Assembly (NCBI RefSeq): GCF_002245695.1 | Contig: NZ_NOII01000001.1 | Coordinates: 1,364,001 to 1,428,000, forward strand | Source: Fictibacillus aquaticus | GTDB taxonomy: Bacteria; Bacillota; Bacilli; Bacillales; Fictibacillaceae | DNA length: 64,000 nucleotides | Direction of reading: 5' to 3' | Shown here: in pieces, positions 40,403 to 47,629 of the stretch | Layout of the letters: every line of letters starts with the position of its first letter | Position numbering within the stretch: the first letter of the stretch is position 1 | Made by a program: the position numbers and the translations under genes | The notes under the pieces: generated by a model | What the model was told of the DNA's origin: nothing | The model's input: the letters and a program-made list of their open reading frames with translations, nothing else | Databases searched by the model: none

Positions 40403-41368
40403 TTAAATAGCTCGTTTTGCTGCCAGGGCGTCTCGCACCCACGCATTGTTATCGTATGAACGGCGGCGCAGGTCAAGGCGGTTATGTGATTCAGGGCCGT
40501 TGCCTGTCACGATCTGCTTAAACTCGTTCCAGTCTACATCCTTATAGATCCACATCTGCGTCTGCTCATCAAAACGGATCGTTTCATCCGGAATCGTCAG
40601 CCCGAGTGACCAGATACGCGGAATATACTTTGTGAAAAATTCCTGTCGCAGCTCTTCATTTGTTTTCGCGCGGATTTTGTACATGATGTTTTTGTCCGCG
40701 TTCGAGTTGCCCGTTTCTTTTGCCGATTTAGGACCAAAGAACATAATGAGCGACGTCCACCAGCGATTCAGGGAATCCTGCAGCATATCGCGCTGTTCCG
40801 GTGTGCCTTCTGCCATCGCGAGAATAATGCTCTCGCCATGCTGAGCGTGGAACACTTCTTCCGCACAGATACGTTTAAGCGCTCTTGCATAAGGACCGTA
40901 AGAAGAATCAAGCATCATACTTTGTGAAATGATGGCCGCCCCGTCAACGAGCCAAGCAATCATTCCCGCATCGCCCCAAGTCGGCGCGGACATATGGAAC
41001 ACGTTATGAAACTTCAGCTTTCCTGAAAAAAGATCCTGCATGATATCTTCACGGTTTTTGCCGAGCGGAGCCATCAGATCCTCTGCAACACGGAGCAGAA
41101 GCTGTCCATGACCCATTTCGTCCTGAACCTTCGCCATGATAGCAAGTTTGCGATGAAGCGACGGCGCTTTAGGCACCCATTCTTTCTCTGGAAGCGCTCC
41201 CATAATTTCCGAAATCCCATGCATGGAAATGAGGCGGATCAGCGATATGCGGTAATCATCAGGCATCCAGTCATCGGCCTCGATTTTTTCGCCCCGGTTG
41301 ATGCGCTCCATAAAATGCTCCAATTTTTCATCCTCTGTCAGCCGGTCATAATCCAGCATCGCTGCCAT
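40403..41368 (-). CDS. paaA: Phenylacetyl-CoA 1,2-epoxidase catalytic subunit PaaA
   Basis: This protein of about 321 residues is the diiron catalytic subunit. It starts at ATG 41368 behind GGAGGGGAA. Ferritin-like helices hold the iron ligands, in segments such as KLAIMAKVQDEMGHGQLLLRVAEDL and RICAEEVFHAQHGESIILAMAEG, each with the Glu-x2-His pattern. Other conserved PaaA stretches are DAGMIAWLVDGAAIISQSMM and YDNNAWVRDALAAKRAI. It epoxidises the ring of phenylacetyl-CoA using O2 and electrons normally delivered by PaaE; no paaE gene is visible in this window. It has its own promoter in the gap after paaK. Confidence 0.92.
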   Translation of the reverse strand: MAAMLDYDRLTEDEKLEHFMERINRGEKIEADDWMPDDYRISLIRLISMHGISEIMGALPEKEWVPKAPSLHRKLAIMAKVQDEMGHGQLLLRVAEDLMAPLGKNREDIMQDLFSGKLKFHNVFHMSAPTWGDAGMIAWLVDGAAIISQSMMLDSSYGPYARALKRICAEEVFHAQHGESIILAMAEGTPEQRDMLQDSLNRWWTSLIMFFGPKSAKETGNSNADKNIMYKIRAKTNEELRQEFFTKYIPRIWSLGLTIPDETIRFDEQTQMWIYKDVDWNEFKQIVTGNGPESHNRLDLRRRSYDNNAWVRDALAAKRAI

Positions 41369-41406
41369 TGCATTCCCCTCCATTTATATTACGTTTATTT
41401 ACCGTT

Positions 41407-41436
41407 ATTATAAAATAACGTTATATGTTTAATCAA
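41407..41436 (-). promoter_or_regulatory. paaA promoter with palindrome in the spacer
   Basis: On the minus strand TTGATT (41436-41431), an 18-base spacer and TATAAT (41412-41407) precede paaA. The palindrome ATAACGTTAT (41415-41424) sits inside the spacer, a position suited to repression. The same AACGTTAT core occurs at the paaK and thioesterase-operon promoters. Confidence 0.65.
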
Positions 41437-41440
41437 TCAG

Positions 41441-42769
41441 TTATACTTCCATTTCCTCTTTTTTATGCCTGACAACTCTTACAGCCTTACCTTCCGACCG
41501 CGGGATCGAGTGAGGAGGAAACATCTTAATCTCCATGCTGACCAGGCAGTTATTCTTTATTAATCTGATGATTTTCTCCTTTAAATGCAGGAAGTCCGGG
41601 TGTGTGATATCTTTTTCAGAAGACTGGTACACTTCTTCTGTGATCTCAACATGAAGTTCCACCTTTTCGCGAAGTCCGTCTGGAATGATATGCAGCTGAT
41701 AATGAGGAACGATGCCATCCGCCTGAAGCAGGCAGTTCTCGATTTCTGACGGGAACACGTTTACCCCGCGAATGATGAGCATGTCATCGATCCTTCCTTT
41801 TACACGCGACATCCGGATCGAGGTGCGGCCGCATTTGCACGGCTCTCTTTTTAATGACGCGATATCCCCAGTCCTGTAGCGGATGACAGGGAACGCTTCT
41901 TTCGTCAGACTGGTGAACACCAGCTCGCCATACTCCCCGTCTGGAACGGGCATCAGCGTTTCTGGATCGATAATCTCTGCGATAAAGTGATCATCCATAA
42001 TATGCAGTCCATCCTGTGCTTCGTGACATTCCATCGCTACTCCCGGTCCCATCACTTCGCTCAAGCCATAAATATCCATCGCCTTGATGCCAAGTTTTTC
42101 TTCTAGTGTGGTGCGCATCTCTTCAGACCATGGCTCAGCACCGAAAATACCGTATTTTAATGAAGTCTCAGCCGGATCCTTCCCCTGCTCCTCCATCTTC
42201 TCTGCAATTGTCAGTACATATGACGGTGTACCGCATATGACCTGCGGCTTAAAATCTTCAATAAGAAGAATCTGGCGCTCCGTGTTTCCTCCTGACACAG
42301 GTACAGTGATCATGCCAAGCTTTTCTGATCCGTAATGAAGACCGAGACCGCCTGTAAAAAGTCCGTAGCCATAAGCGTTATGCAAAACATTTCCCGGTTC
42401 ACCGCCTGCGATCGCAATCGAACGCGCTACCATCTCGCTCCAATGATCGATGTCAATCGCTGTGTAGCCAACAACTGTGGGCTTTCCGCTCGTGCCTGAG
42501 GAAGCATGAAGTCTCACCAGCTTGTCTCTCTCTGCGGCAAACAGCCCAAATGGGTAATGGTCACGCAGATCTTGCTTTTTTGTGAATGGGAGCTTTTGAA
42601 GATCATCAAGAGCTTGTACAGTATTAGGATGAACTCCTTTTTGCTGAAAAGCATCTTGATAAAACGGGACATTCTCGAAAACACGCTTAACGGTTTGCTG
42701 CAGTCTTTCAAGCTGCAGCTTTTCTTTTTGCTCCTGCTCCATGCATTCCAGATCTGGCCGAAGTATCAT
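41441..42769 (-). CDS. paaK: Phenylacetate-CoA ligase PaaK
   Basis: This 442-residue adenylate-forming enzyme starts at ATG 42769 behind AGGGGGATC. The AMP/phosphate loop is RLHASSGTSGKPTVVGYTAIDI. Further signatures are YGLSEVMGPGVAMEC, TGDIASLKREPCKCGRTSIRMSRVKGRIDDMLIIRGVNVFPSEIE and the C-terminal region with the catalytic Lys (PRSEGKAVRVV). It activates phenylacetate to phenylacetyl-CoA at the cost of ATP. The length matches E. coli PaaK (437). A cre site lies 24-37 bases before the start. It is the first gene of the cluster; paaA follows after 72 bases with its own promoter. Confidence 0.93.
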   Translation of the reverse strand: MILRPDLECMEQEQKEKLQLERLQQTVKRVFENVPFYQDAFQQKGVHPNTVQALDDLQKLPFTKKQDLRDHYPFGLFAAERDKLVRLHASSGTSGKPTVVGYTAIDIDHWSEMVARSIAIAGGEPGNVLHNAYGYGLFTGGLGLHYGSEKLGMITVPVSGGNTERQILLIEDFKPQVICGTPSYVLTIAEKMEEQGKDPAETSLKYGIFGAEPWSEEMRTTLEEKLGIKAMDIYGLSEVMGPGVAMECHEAQDGLHIMDDHFIAEIIDPETLMPVPDGEYGELVFTSLTKEAFPVIRYRTGDIASLKREPCKCGRTSIRMSRVKGRIDDMLIIRGVNVFPSEIENCLLQADGIVPHYQLHIIPDGLREKVELHVEITEEVYQSSEKDITHPDFLHLKEKIIRLIKNNCLVSMEIKMFPPHSIPRSEGKAVRVVRHKKEEMEV

Positions 42770-42792
42770 CGCGATCCCCCTAAAATGTTTTT

Positions 42793-42806
42793 TGTAAGCG
42801 TTTACA
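42793..42806 (-). promoter_or_regulatory. Catabolite-responsive element (cre) in the paaK leader
   Basis: TGTAAGCGTTTACA is a perfect palindrome matching the cre consensus at every position. It sits between the predicted -10 box and the paaK start, where CcpA would block transcription when preferred sugars are present. Confidence 0.85.
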
Positions 42807-42820
42807 ATACTATTCAAAAA

Positions 42821-42848
42821 AATATAACGTTTTTTTATCGATGGTAAA
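42821..42848 (-). promoter_or_regulatory. Candidate paaK promoter with AACGTTATAT element
   Basis: On the minus strand TTTACC (42848-42843), a 16-base spacer and TATATT (42826-42821) form a modest promoter. AACGTTATAT (42831-42822) overlaps the -10. About 21 of 26 bases match the corresponding region of the thioesterase operon promoter. Confidence 0.5.
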
Positions 42849-43046
42849 ATATTCTGTTATGCACTTGCCCTCAGAATATCGCGAAATATCAGAAAAGTCA
42901 AACCGAAAACGATATAAGAACACTCCTGATTTACAATAAACATAGAGCCAAAGAATCATTTAGCAGCTGTCAAAACTTGAAGTAAAATTTAAATGAGACT
43001 ACTATTTAATTAAGCAAAAAAGCTTTCCATGAAGGAGTGAATATGT

Positions 43047-43601
43047 GTGAACTTTACTTATGAAGTGATTCCAGTTGAGAATATGGAGGACTGTAGAGAT
43101 CTATGCAATGAACTCATGTCTTTTCAAAAATCAAAGGCATACATAGCACCTGAACGATTTGACAGTATGAACTTCGACACAAGGATGGTTCCTTCTGTAA
43201 AAAAAGCACTTCATAATTATATTGTCATTGTAAAAGACGGCGATAAAACAGCAGGCTATGTATATTCGAATGTATCCCCAAAAGAAACATATTCAAATGA
43301 GTTTGCCACCTTTTTCGATCTTTCATCTGTAAGCGGAAGTAATGTCGGCTGTTTATCACAGTTTTATATTAAAGAAGAATACAGGAAATATGGAATTGGA
43401 TCTGTTCTCTTTGATATGTCAATGAAATGGCTGCATCAGTTTCAGGATGTAGACGATTATTTTATATTTGTTTCAAATGGTAATGAAAATGCATTGGAGT
43501 TTTATAAGCGCAAAGGATTTTCCGTAAGCCATGATATTCTGGATGGGTTTATCACCGTTTTGCGCAGCGGACGGAAAGTTTTAATTTCCGAGAAAAGATA
43601 A
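43047..43601 (+). CDS. GNAT-family N-acetyltransferase
   Basis: This 184-residue protein starts at GTG 43047 behind GAAGGAGTG; a nearby ATG is out of frame. The acetyl-CoA-binding motif is QFYIKEEYRKYGIGSVLFDMSMKWLHQF (R/Q-x-x-G-x-G/S), followed by FVSNGNENALEFYKRKGFSVSHDI, the usual final beta-bulge of the GNAT fold. The substrate is not predictable. Codon use looks more A/T-rich than in the neighbouring paa genes. The gene is isolated, downstream of and divergent from paaK, with about 200 bases of featureless sequence between. Confidence 0.78.
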   Translation: MNFTYEVIPVENMEDCRDLCNELMSFQKSKAYIAPERFDSMNFDTRMVPSVKKALHNYIVIVKDGDKTAGYVYSNVSPKETYSNEFATFFDLSSVSGSNVGCLSQFYIKEEYRKYGIGSVLFDMSMKWLHQFQDVDDYFIFVSNGNENALEFYKRKGFSVSHDILDGFITVLRSGRKVLISEKR

Positions 43602-43608
43602 AAACATT

Positions 43609-43642
43609 AAAAGCACACCAAAGGATTGATGTGCCTGTTTTT
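43609..43642 (+). terminator. Possible terminator after GNAT gene
   Basis: AAGCACA and TGTGCCT form a short imperfect stem followed by GTTTTTATTTATT, just past the GNAT stop. Confidence 0.4.
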
Positions 43643-43666
43643 ATTTATTGTTTATTGGAAAGTTAA

Positions 43667-44092
43667 TTAATCGCTAACTGCAATGCCGCTGAAGCTTTCT
43701 GGACCTACACGGATTGTGCCTAATAGACTTGATGAGACAAACATTGTGTAAGTCAGTTGATCTGCTGCAGGAGGATCAAAGTCAGATGCATTGAAAGATA
43801 TTACTTGAGGTGCAAGAACTTCTAAGCTAAATGACTGAGAAGCTGAAAAAATTTCAGGATCAGTTGGAAGCGTTCCTCTTACAACCGAAATTGTGATAGA
43901 TACAAGAGCCAAAGGCAGCTGTACAGCAATCGTACCTTGTAACTCCACACGAATATTAGCTCCCGCATTCCCTGTATTGAGGCCTACTTGTCCAACTAGT
44001 TGAGGAGTATCTACTACTAGGATGGGTATCGCAATAGAGTTTGCATAGCTAGCGTTCTGGCTAGTTCTTAAATCTAGAAATTGAGCCAACAT
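43667..44092 (-). CDS. Hypothetical beta-rich protein, possible spore-surface/exosporium-type
   Basis: This 141-residue protein starts at ATG 44092 behind GAAGGGGGTG. It has no signal peptide, no cysteine and few charged residues. It is rich in alternating hydrophobic/polar beta-strand stretches (SIAIPILVVDTPQLVGQVGLNTGNAGANIRVELQG, then LALVSITISVVRG and SLEVLAPQVISFNASDF). The ending SSSLLGTIRVGPESFSGIAVSD recalls the jelly-roll proteins of Bacillus spore surfaces (ExsF/BxpB and BclA C-terminal type). I cannot confirm the family from sequence alone. It stands alone between the GNAT gene and repeat R4. Confidence 0.55.
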   Translation of the reverse strand: MLAQFLDLRTSQNASYANSIAIPILVVDTPQLVGQVGLNTGNAGANIRVELQGTIAVQLPLALVSITISVVRGTLPTDPEIFSASQSFSLEVLAPQVISFNASDFDPPAADQLTYTMFVSSSLLGTIRVGPESFSGIAVSD

Positions 44093-44206
44093 TTCACCCC
44101 CCTTCTTCATAATGCTAGTTTATGAAATTAGCAATGAAGTGCTTGTACAAGTGGAAAAATGGGTGGAGGATTAGGTTTTGTTACTATAAAAGAAATCCAA
44201 GAAGCC

Positions 44207-44516
44207 GTTGATCTCCGTTTCATGTGCACGCTTTCCGCGGGGCGTGGCGAAAAGCAGAAACAGCTCGTTCAGCCCCGACAAGCAAAAGGTAAAGTGGCCG
44301 GTAAGTCGTCCTTTAACTTATTGGACACTTTCCCTTTTGACCTCGAGGGGCTAGCCGTTTTCTGCTGGACAGGTGAGCCCTCTCGTCGCATGCGCCATTG
44401 AGAGGGCTCACCTTCCCACTCGTCCCGCAGGATAAGGAAGGCTACGCAACAAGACATCGCACGAAGAAAATGTGCCTTCCATTTTCGAGGAGTCGGCACC
44501 TTACACTCCAATCAAC
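44207..44516 (-). repeat. GTTGATC...GATCAAC modular repeat, copy R4 (long form with two inserts)
   Basis: This 310-base copy is inverted relative to R2 and carries the same insert module 2 (about 44243-44370, AGCAGAAACAGCTCG ... AGCCGTTTTCTGCT) and insert module 1 (about 44428-44490, ending ATTTTCGAGG). The central hairpin GGTGAGCCCTCTC...GAGAGGGCTCACC is intact. A sequence resembling the far flank of R3 (ACTGCAATCTTATAGAAGACAGCC) lies at about 44689-44712. The whole gap 44093-44764 holds only this repeat, its flank and a terminator. Confidence 0.88.
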
Positions 44517-44722
44517 TTAATCTATGATGTACACGATGTATAAGAAAAAGACTGTATTTCTTTGTTCAAAACTCCTGAAGAGAAATCAGGAAAACAGAAA
44601 GTAAACGAAGAGCAAATCAAGAAACTGCACAATAACTTTAACAGTACTTTTCGATTGATTATTCCATTCAAGAACAATTGCTCAAAAACTGCAATCTTAT
44701 AGAAGACAGCCTATACAAAAAG

Positions 44723-44757
44723 AACGACCAGATCAAAATGACCTGGTCGTTTTTTTA
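44723..44757. terminator. Terminator of lplJ (bidirectional-looking)
   Basis: AACGACCAG and CTGGTCGTT pair around 11 bases with T runs on both strands, 10-40 bases past the lplJ stop. Confidence 0.8.
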
Positions 44758-44764
44758 ATTATTA

Positions 44765-45754
44765 TTAGTAAAGCAGATCAAGAAATTCATCTTTTGACAC
44801 GTTTCCAAAGTAGTGTTTTAGATCAGTGTCTTCTAGAGCTTTTTCTATTTCGCCCCGGTCATAGCGGATATCTGTTAATTTTTCTTCGATCTCTGAAACA
44901 TCGCCTACACCAAAGAAATCGCCGTAAACCTTGCATTCCCTGATAATTCCCTTTTCGATATGCAAACGGATATCGACTGAGCCTGCTGCAAAACGGTTGG
45001 AAAGCTCAACGTTAAATTTTGGCGACTTGCCATAGTTCCAGTCCCAGTTAGCATAACGCTCTCTGGAAATCTGGCGAATCTTTTCCCAATCGCTCTCAGT
45101 CAAAGTGTAATGTGGAATTTCTTCAAATTCCTCAAACAAATATTGAAGCAAAATCTGTTTGAATTCTTCCATCGTCAAATCTTCTGATAAATGCTCTCGA
45201 ATGTTTGTCACTCGGCTGCGGATCGACTTGATCCCTTTTGATTCGATTTTATCCTGCCGAACTTTAAGTGCACTCACGACGTTTTCGATCTCAGAATCGA
45301 ACAAGAGCGTTCCATGGCTGAACATGCGCCCTTTTGTAGAAAACTGGGCGTTGCCGGAAATTTTCTTTCCTTCTGCCAGGATGTCGTTGCGGCCGCTAAG
45401 CTCAGCGTTGACTCCAAGCTTTCCTAGCGCTTTTACAACGGGATCCGTAAATTTCTTAAAATTATGCATAGAGCTGCCGTCGTCTTTAGTAATAAAACTA
45501 AAATTCAAGTTGCCATGGTCATGATACACTGCCCCGCCCCCAGACAGCCGGCGGACAACATGAATCGTATTATCCCTCACATACTCTGCGTTTATCTCTT
45601 CGATTGTGTTTTGGTTCTTGCCGATAATAATAGAAGGCTCGTTTATGTAAAAGAGCAGATACGTTTCGTTTATATCTAAGTGTTTAAGCGCAAACTCCTC
45701 AATCGCGAGGTTAATCCTCGGATCGGTAATATTTTCATTATCTATAAAAAGCAT
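44765..45754 (-). CDS. lplJ: Lipoate-protein ligase
   Basis: This 329-residue enzyme attaches free lipoate to E2 and GcvH proteins using ATP. Signatures include IGKNQNTIEEINAEYV, VVRRLSGGGAVYHDHGNLNFSFI (the RRxSGGGAVYHD lipoyl-adenylate loop), GRNDILAEGKKISGNAQF (catalytic Lys) and a C-terminal accessory domain of about 90 residues with NWDWNYGKSPKFN. It corresponds to B. subtilis LplJ (YhfJ), which is also next to YhfI. The E2 protein at 24395-25660 would be one of its substrates. It is 23 bases downstream of yhfI and ends at a terminator. Confidence 0.92.
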   Translation of the reverse strand: MLFIDNENITDPRINLAIEEFALKHLDINETYLLFYINEPSIIIGKNQNTIEEINAEYVRDNTIHVVRRLSGGGAVYHDHGNLNFSFITKDDGSSMHNFKKFTDPVVKALGKLGVNAELSGRNDILAEGKKISGNAQFSTKGRMFSHGTLLFDSEIENVVSALKVRQDKIESKGIKSIRSRVTNIREHLSEDLTMEEFKQILLQYLFEEFEEIPHYTLTESDWEKIRQISRERYANWDWNYGKSPKFNVELSNRFAAGSVDIRLHIEKGIIRECKVYGDFFGVGDVSEIEEKLTDIRYDRGEIEKALEDTDLKHYFGNVSKDEFLDLLY

Positions 45755-45777
45755 GCGTTACTTCTCCTTTTTCTCCC

Positions 45778-46515
45778 CTATTCAAGCCCCCATGTCCAAC
45801 CGGATACGGCAAGCTCCACTTTACCGTTATACACCTCTTTTGCTTCTGTGGCAAGATGGCTGGTTTCTCCAAAATGAGGAAGATGCGTCAGAAGAAGATG
45901 AAGCACACCAGATTCTGCAGCAAGCCTGCCGCAGTCGGTGGAGTTCATATGTCCAGCATTGCTTCCGTCCATTCCTTTATAAAAGTTGCACTCGGATATT
46001 AGCAGGTCTGCTCCTTTACTGAATGTTACGAGTTCAGGGATATAAGAAGTGTCGGCCGTATAAACGAATGTCTTCTCCCCATCCGTTATCCGCATCGCAT
46101 AGCAGACAGCCGGATGCTTCGTTTTCTGAAATGTGATCGTAAACGGACCGATGTTCAGTGTCTCGTTTGGATTGTAGGGGATGCCTTGTGTGCTTTGCTG
46201 ATAAGTGAGAGAAGCAAAGCCGTTCTCATCCAATGTGTGCGCGTAAATAGGCAGCATCGGTACAGAATCTGCAAGGAAACTCTGAATATAGCGGCTGTAT
46301 TGCAGCACCCCGATATCTGCCACATGGTCTGCATGGTAGTGTGAGAGGATAACCGCATCAAGCTGATCGGGCTTTATGTAGTTTTGCAGCTGTGACAGCA
46401 CCCCGCTGCCGCAGTCGATCAGTAAGTTAAACCCGTCCTTTTGCAATAAATAGCCTGAAGTAGCTTCCCCAGCCGCGGGAAAACCTCCCCAGTACCCGAT
46501 AACCGTCAGTTTCAT
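45778..46515 (-). CDS. yhfI: Metallo-beta-lactamase-fold hydrolase YhfI
   Basis: This 245-residue protein has the metallo-beta-lactamase motif LSHYHADHVADIG, the upstream LLIDCGSGVLSQL, further ligands in YTADTSYIPEL and STDCGRLA, and the terminal LTHLPH. It resembles RNase Z-like/phosphodiesterase members, but no specific activity is established. Size and neighbour (lplJ, 23 bases downstream) match B. subtilis YhfI (244 residues), so the gene pair is ancestral in this region. The ATG at 46515 follows AAGGAGGCG. Confidence 0.85.
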   Translation of the reverse strand: MKLTVIGYWGGFPAAGEATSGYLLQKDGFNLLIDCGSGVLSQLQNYIKPDQLDAVILSHYHADHVADIGVLQYSRYIQSFLADSVPMLPIYAHTLDENGFASLTYQQSTQGIPYNPNETLNIGPFTITFQKTKHPAVCYAMRITDGEKTFVYTADTSYIPELVTFSKGADLLISECNFYKGMDGSNAGHMNSTDCGRLAAESGVLHLLLTHLPHFGETSHLATEAKEVYNGKVELAVSGWTWGLE

Positions 46516-46593
46516 TTGCTTACGCCTCCTTTTTTCTTTAATAAGTGTACCCTAAATGGTGCAGAGACAACATTTTGTAAGGCCGTTCTCTGT

Positions 46594-46694
46594 TTATGTG
46601 CCAAATTTTCGGGTTAAACGCCCAATTTTCGGAGTTATGTTCCGTATTTTCCGCTTATGTGCCGTTTTTATAAGATTTGTGCCATTTGACAAAT
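46594..46694. repeat. Five-unit degenerate tandem array, 20-21 base period (array 2)
   Basis: Units beginning TTATGTGCC or close variants start at 46594, 46614, 46635, 46655 and 46675 (spacings 20, 21, 20, 20). Each has a C/G block followed by an A/T block such as AAATTTTCGG. It lies between the divergent-side start of yhfI and the terminator of the ABC operon. A long minus-complement frame here is not a real gene. Confidence 0.75.
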
Positions 46695-46732
46695 TTCGAC
46701 ACGCATTCATTCACCCACTGCAAACCGGTAAA

Positions 46733-46766
46733 AGCAAAAAAGCCAAACCAAAAGGTTCAGCTTTTC
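46733..46766 (-). terminator. Rho-independent terminator of the sugar ABC operon
   Basis: On the minus strand, AAAAGCTGAACC and GGTTTGGCTTTTTTT pair with one bulge, 10 bases past the permease stop. Confidence 0.75.
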
Positions 46767-46773
46767 CCATAGA

Positions 46774-47601
46774 CTATTCTTTTACCGCTCCAGAAGTCAG
46801 TCCGGAAACAATTCTTCTCTGGAACAACAGGACCATGATAACGAGCGGCACAGTTACGATAACTGTCGCAGCTGTAATCTCGCCCCAAGGAATCGTGAAT
46901 TGGCCCTCGAACATTGCGATACCGACTGGCACGGTCTTGTATGCATCGTCTGTATTGATCGTGAGCGCGAACAGGAACTCGTTCCATGCTGCGATGAATA
47001 CTAGAATTGCCGTTGTGAAAATTCCTGGAATGGCAAGCGGCAGAATGACACGCCAGAACGTCTGCATAAGTGATGCCCCGTCGATTTTCGCTGCTTCTTC
47101 CAGATCGAACGGGATCTTGCGGAAGAAGGTTACGAGAATCCAGATAGAAAGCGGCAGTGTAAACGTTGTGTATGGAATGATCAGACCTAGATAACTGTTT
47201 GTAAGTCCTAGGTTTTTCAAGAAAATATAGATCGGTGAAATCGTTGCGATCTGCGGGAACATGGAGACTGAGAGGACAAGTCCAAGTATCAATGTTTTCC
47301 CTTTAAATTTAAGACGGGCGATCGCATAAGCTGCGAACGATGCTACGAAAACGGTGTAAATTGTCGTGATGGAAGCAACAACAAAGCTGTTCCATAAATA
47401 TTTGACGAACGGATAGTTGACGAACACCGATTCATAGTTTGCAAGTGTCGGATTGGATGTGAACGGGTTGAACGCATCTGCACCAAACAGTTCACCGATT
47501 GGCTTGATAGAGCTTGTCAGCATCCATAAGAACGGAAACATAACAAGAAAGACAAATACTGCAAGAAAGACATAAAATAACGGTCCTGCTTTTTTGTTCA
47601 T
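46774..47601 (-). CDS. Sugar-type ABC transporter permease (MalG-like)
   Basis: This 275-residue protein has six membrane segments and the MalG-type EAA loop FDLEEAAKIDGASLMQTFWRVILPLAIPG (about residues 180-208), which docks with the ATPase. The segment VVASITTIYTVFVASFAAYAIARLKFKGK is typical of carbohydrate-uptake (CUT1) permeases. It is the last gene of the solute-binding protein, MalF-like, MalG-like operon. No ATPase gene is present, so the importer must borrow a shared MsmX-type ATPase, as CUT1 systems do in Bacillus. Confidence 0.9.
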   Translation of the reverse strand: MNKKAGPLFYVFLAVFVFLVMFPFLWMLTSSIKPIGELFGADAFNPFTSNPTLANYESVFVNYPFVKYLWNSFVVASITTIYTVFVASFAAYAIARLKFKGKTLILGLVLSVSMFPQIATISPIYIFLKNLGLTNSYLGLIIPYTTFTLPLSIWILVTFFRKIPFDLEEAAKIDGASLMQTFWRVILPLAIPGIFTTAILVFIAAWNEFLFALTINTDDAYKTVPVGIAMFEGQFTIPWGEITAATVIVTVPLVIMVLLFQRRIVSGLTSGAVKE

Positions 47602-47629
47602 TGCGCTTCACTCCTTTGCACGTTTCTCA

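Noticed and set aside
46556-47194. 212-codon plus-strand frame opposite the MalG-like permease
   Set aside because: It is the complement of a well-supported permease gene and begins in the 20-base array; composition is not protein-like.
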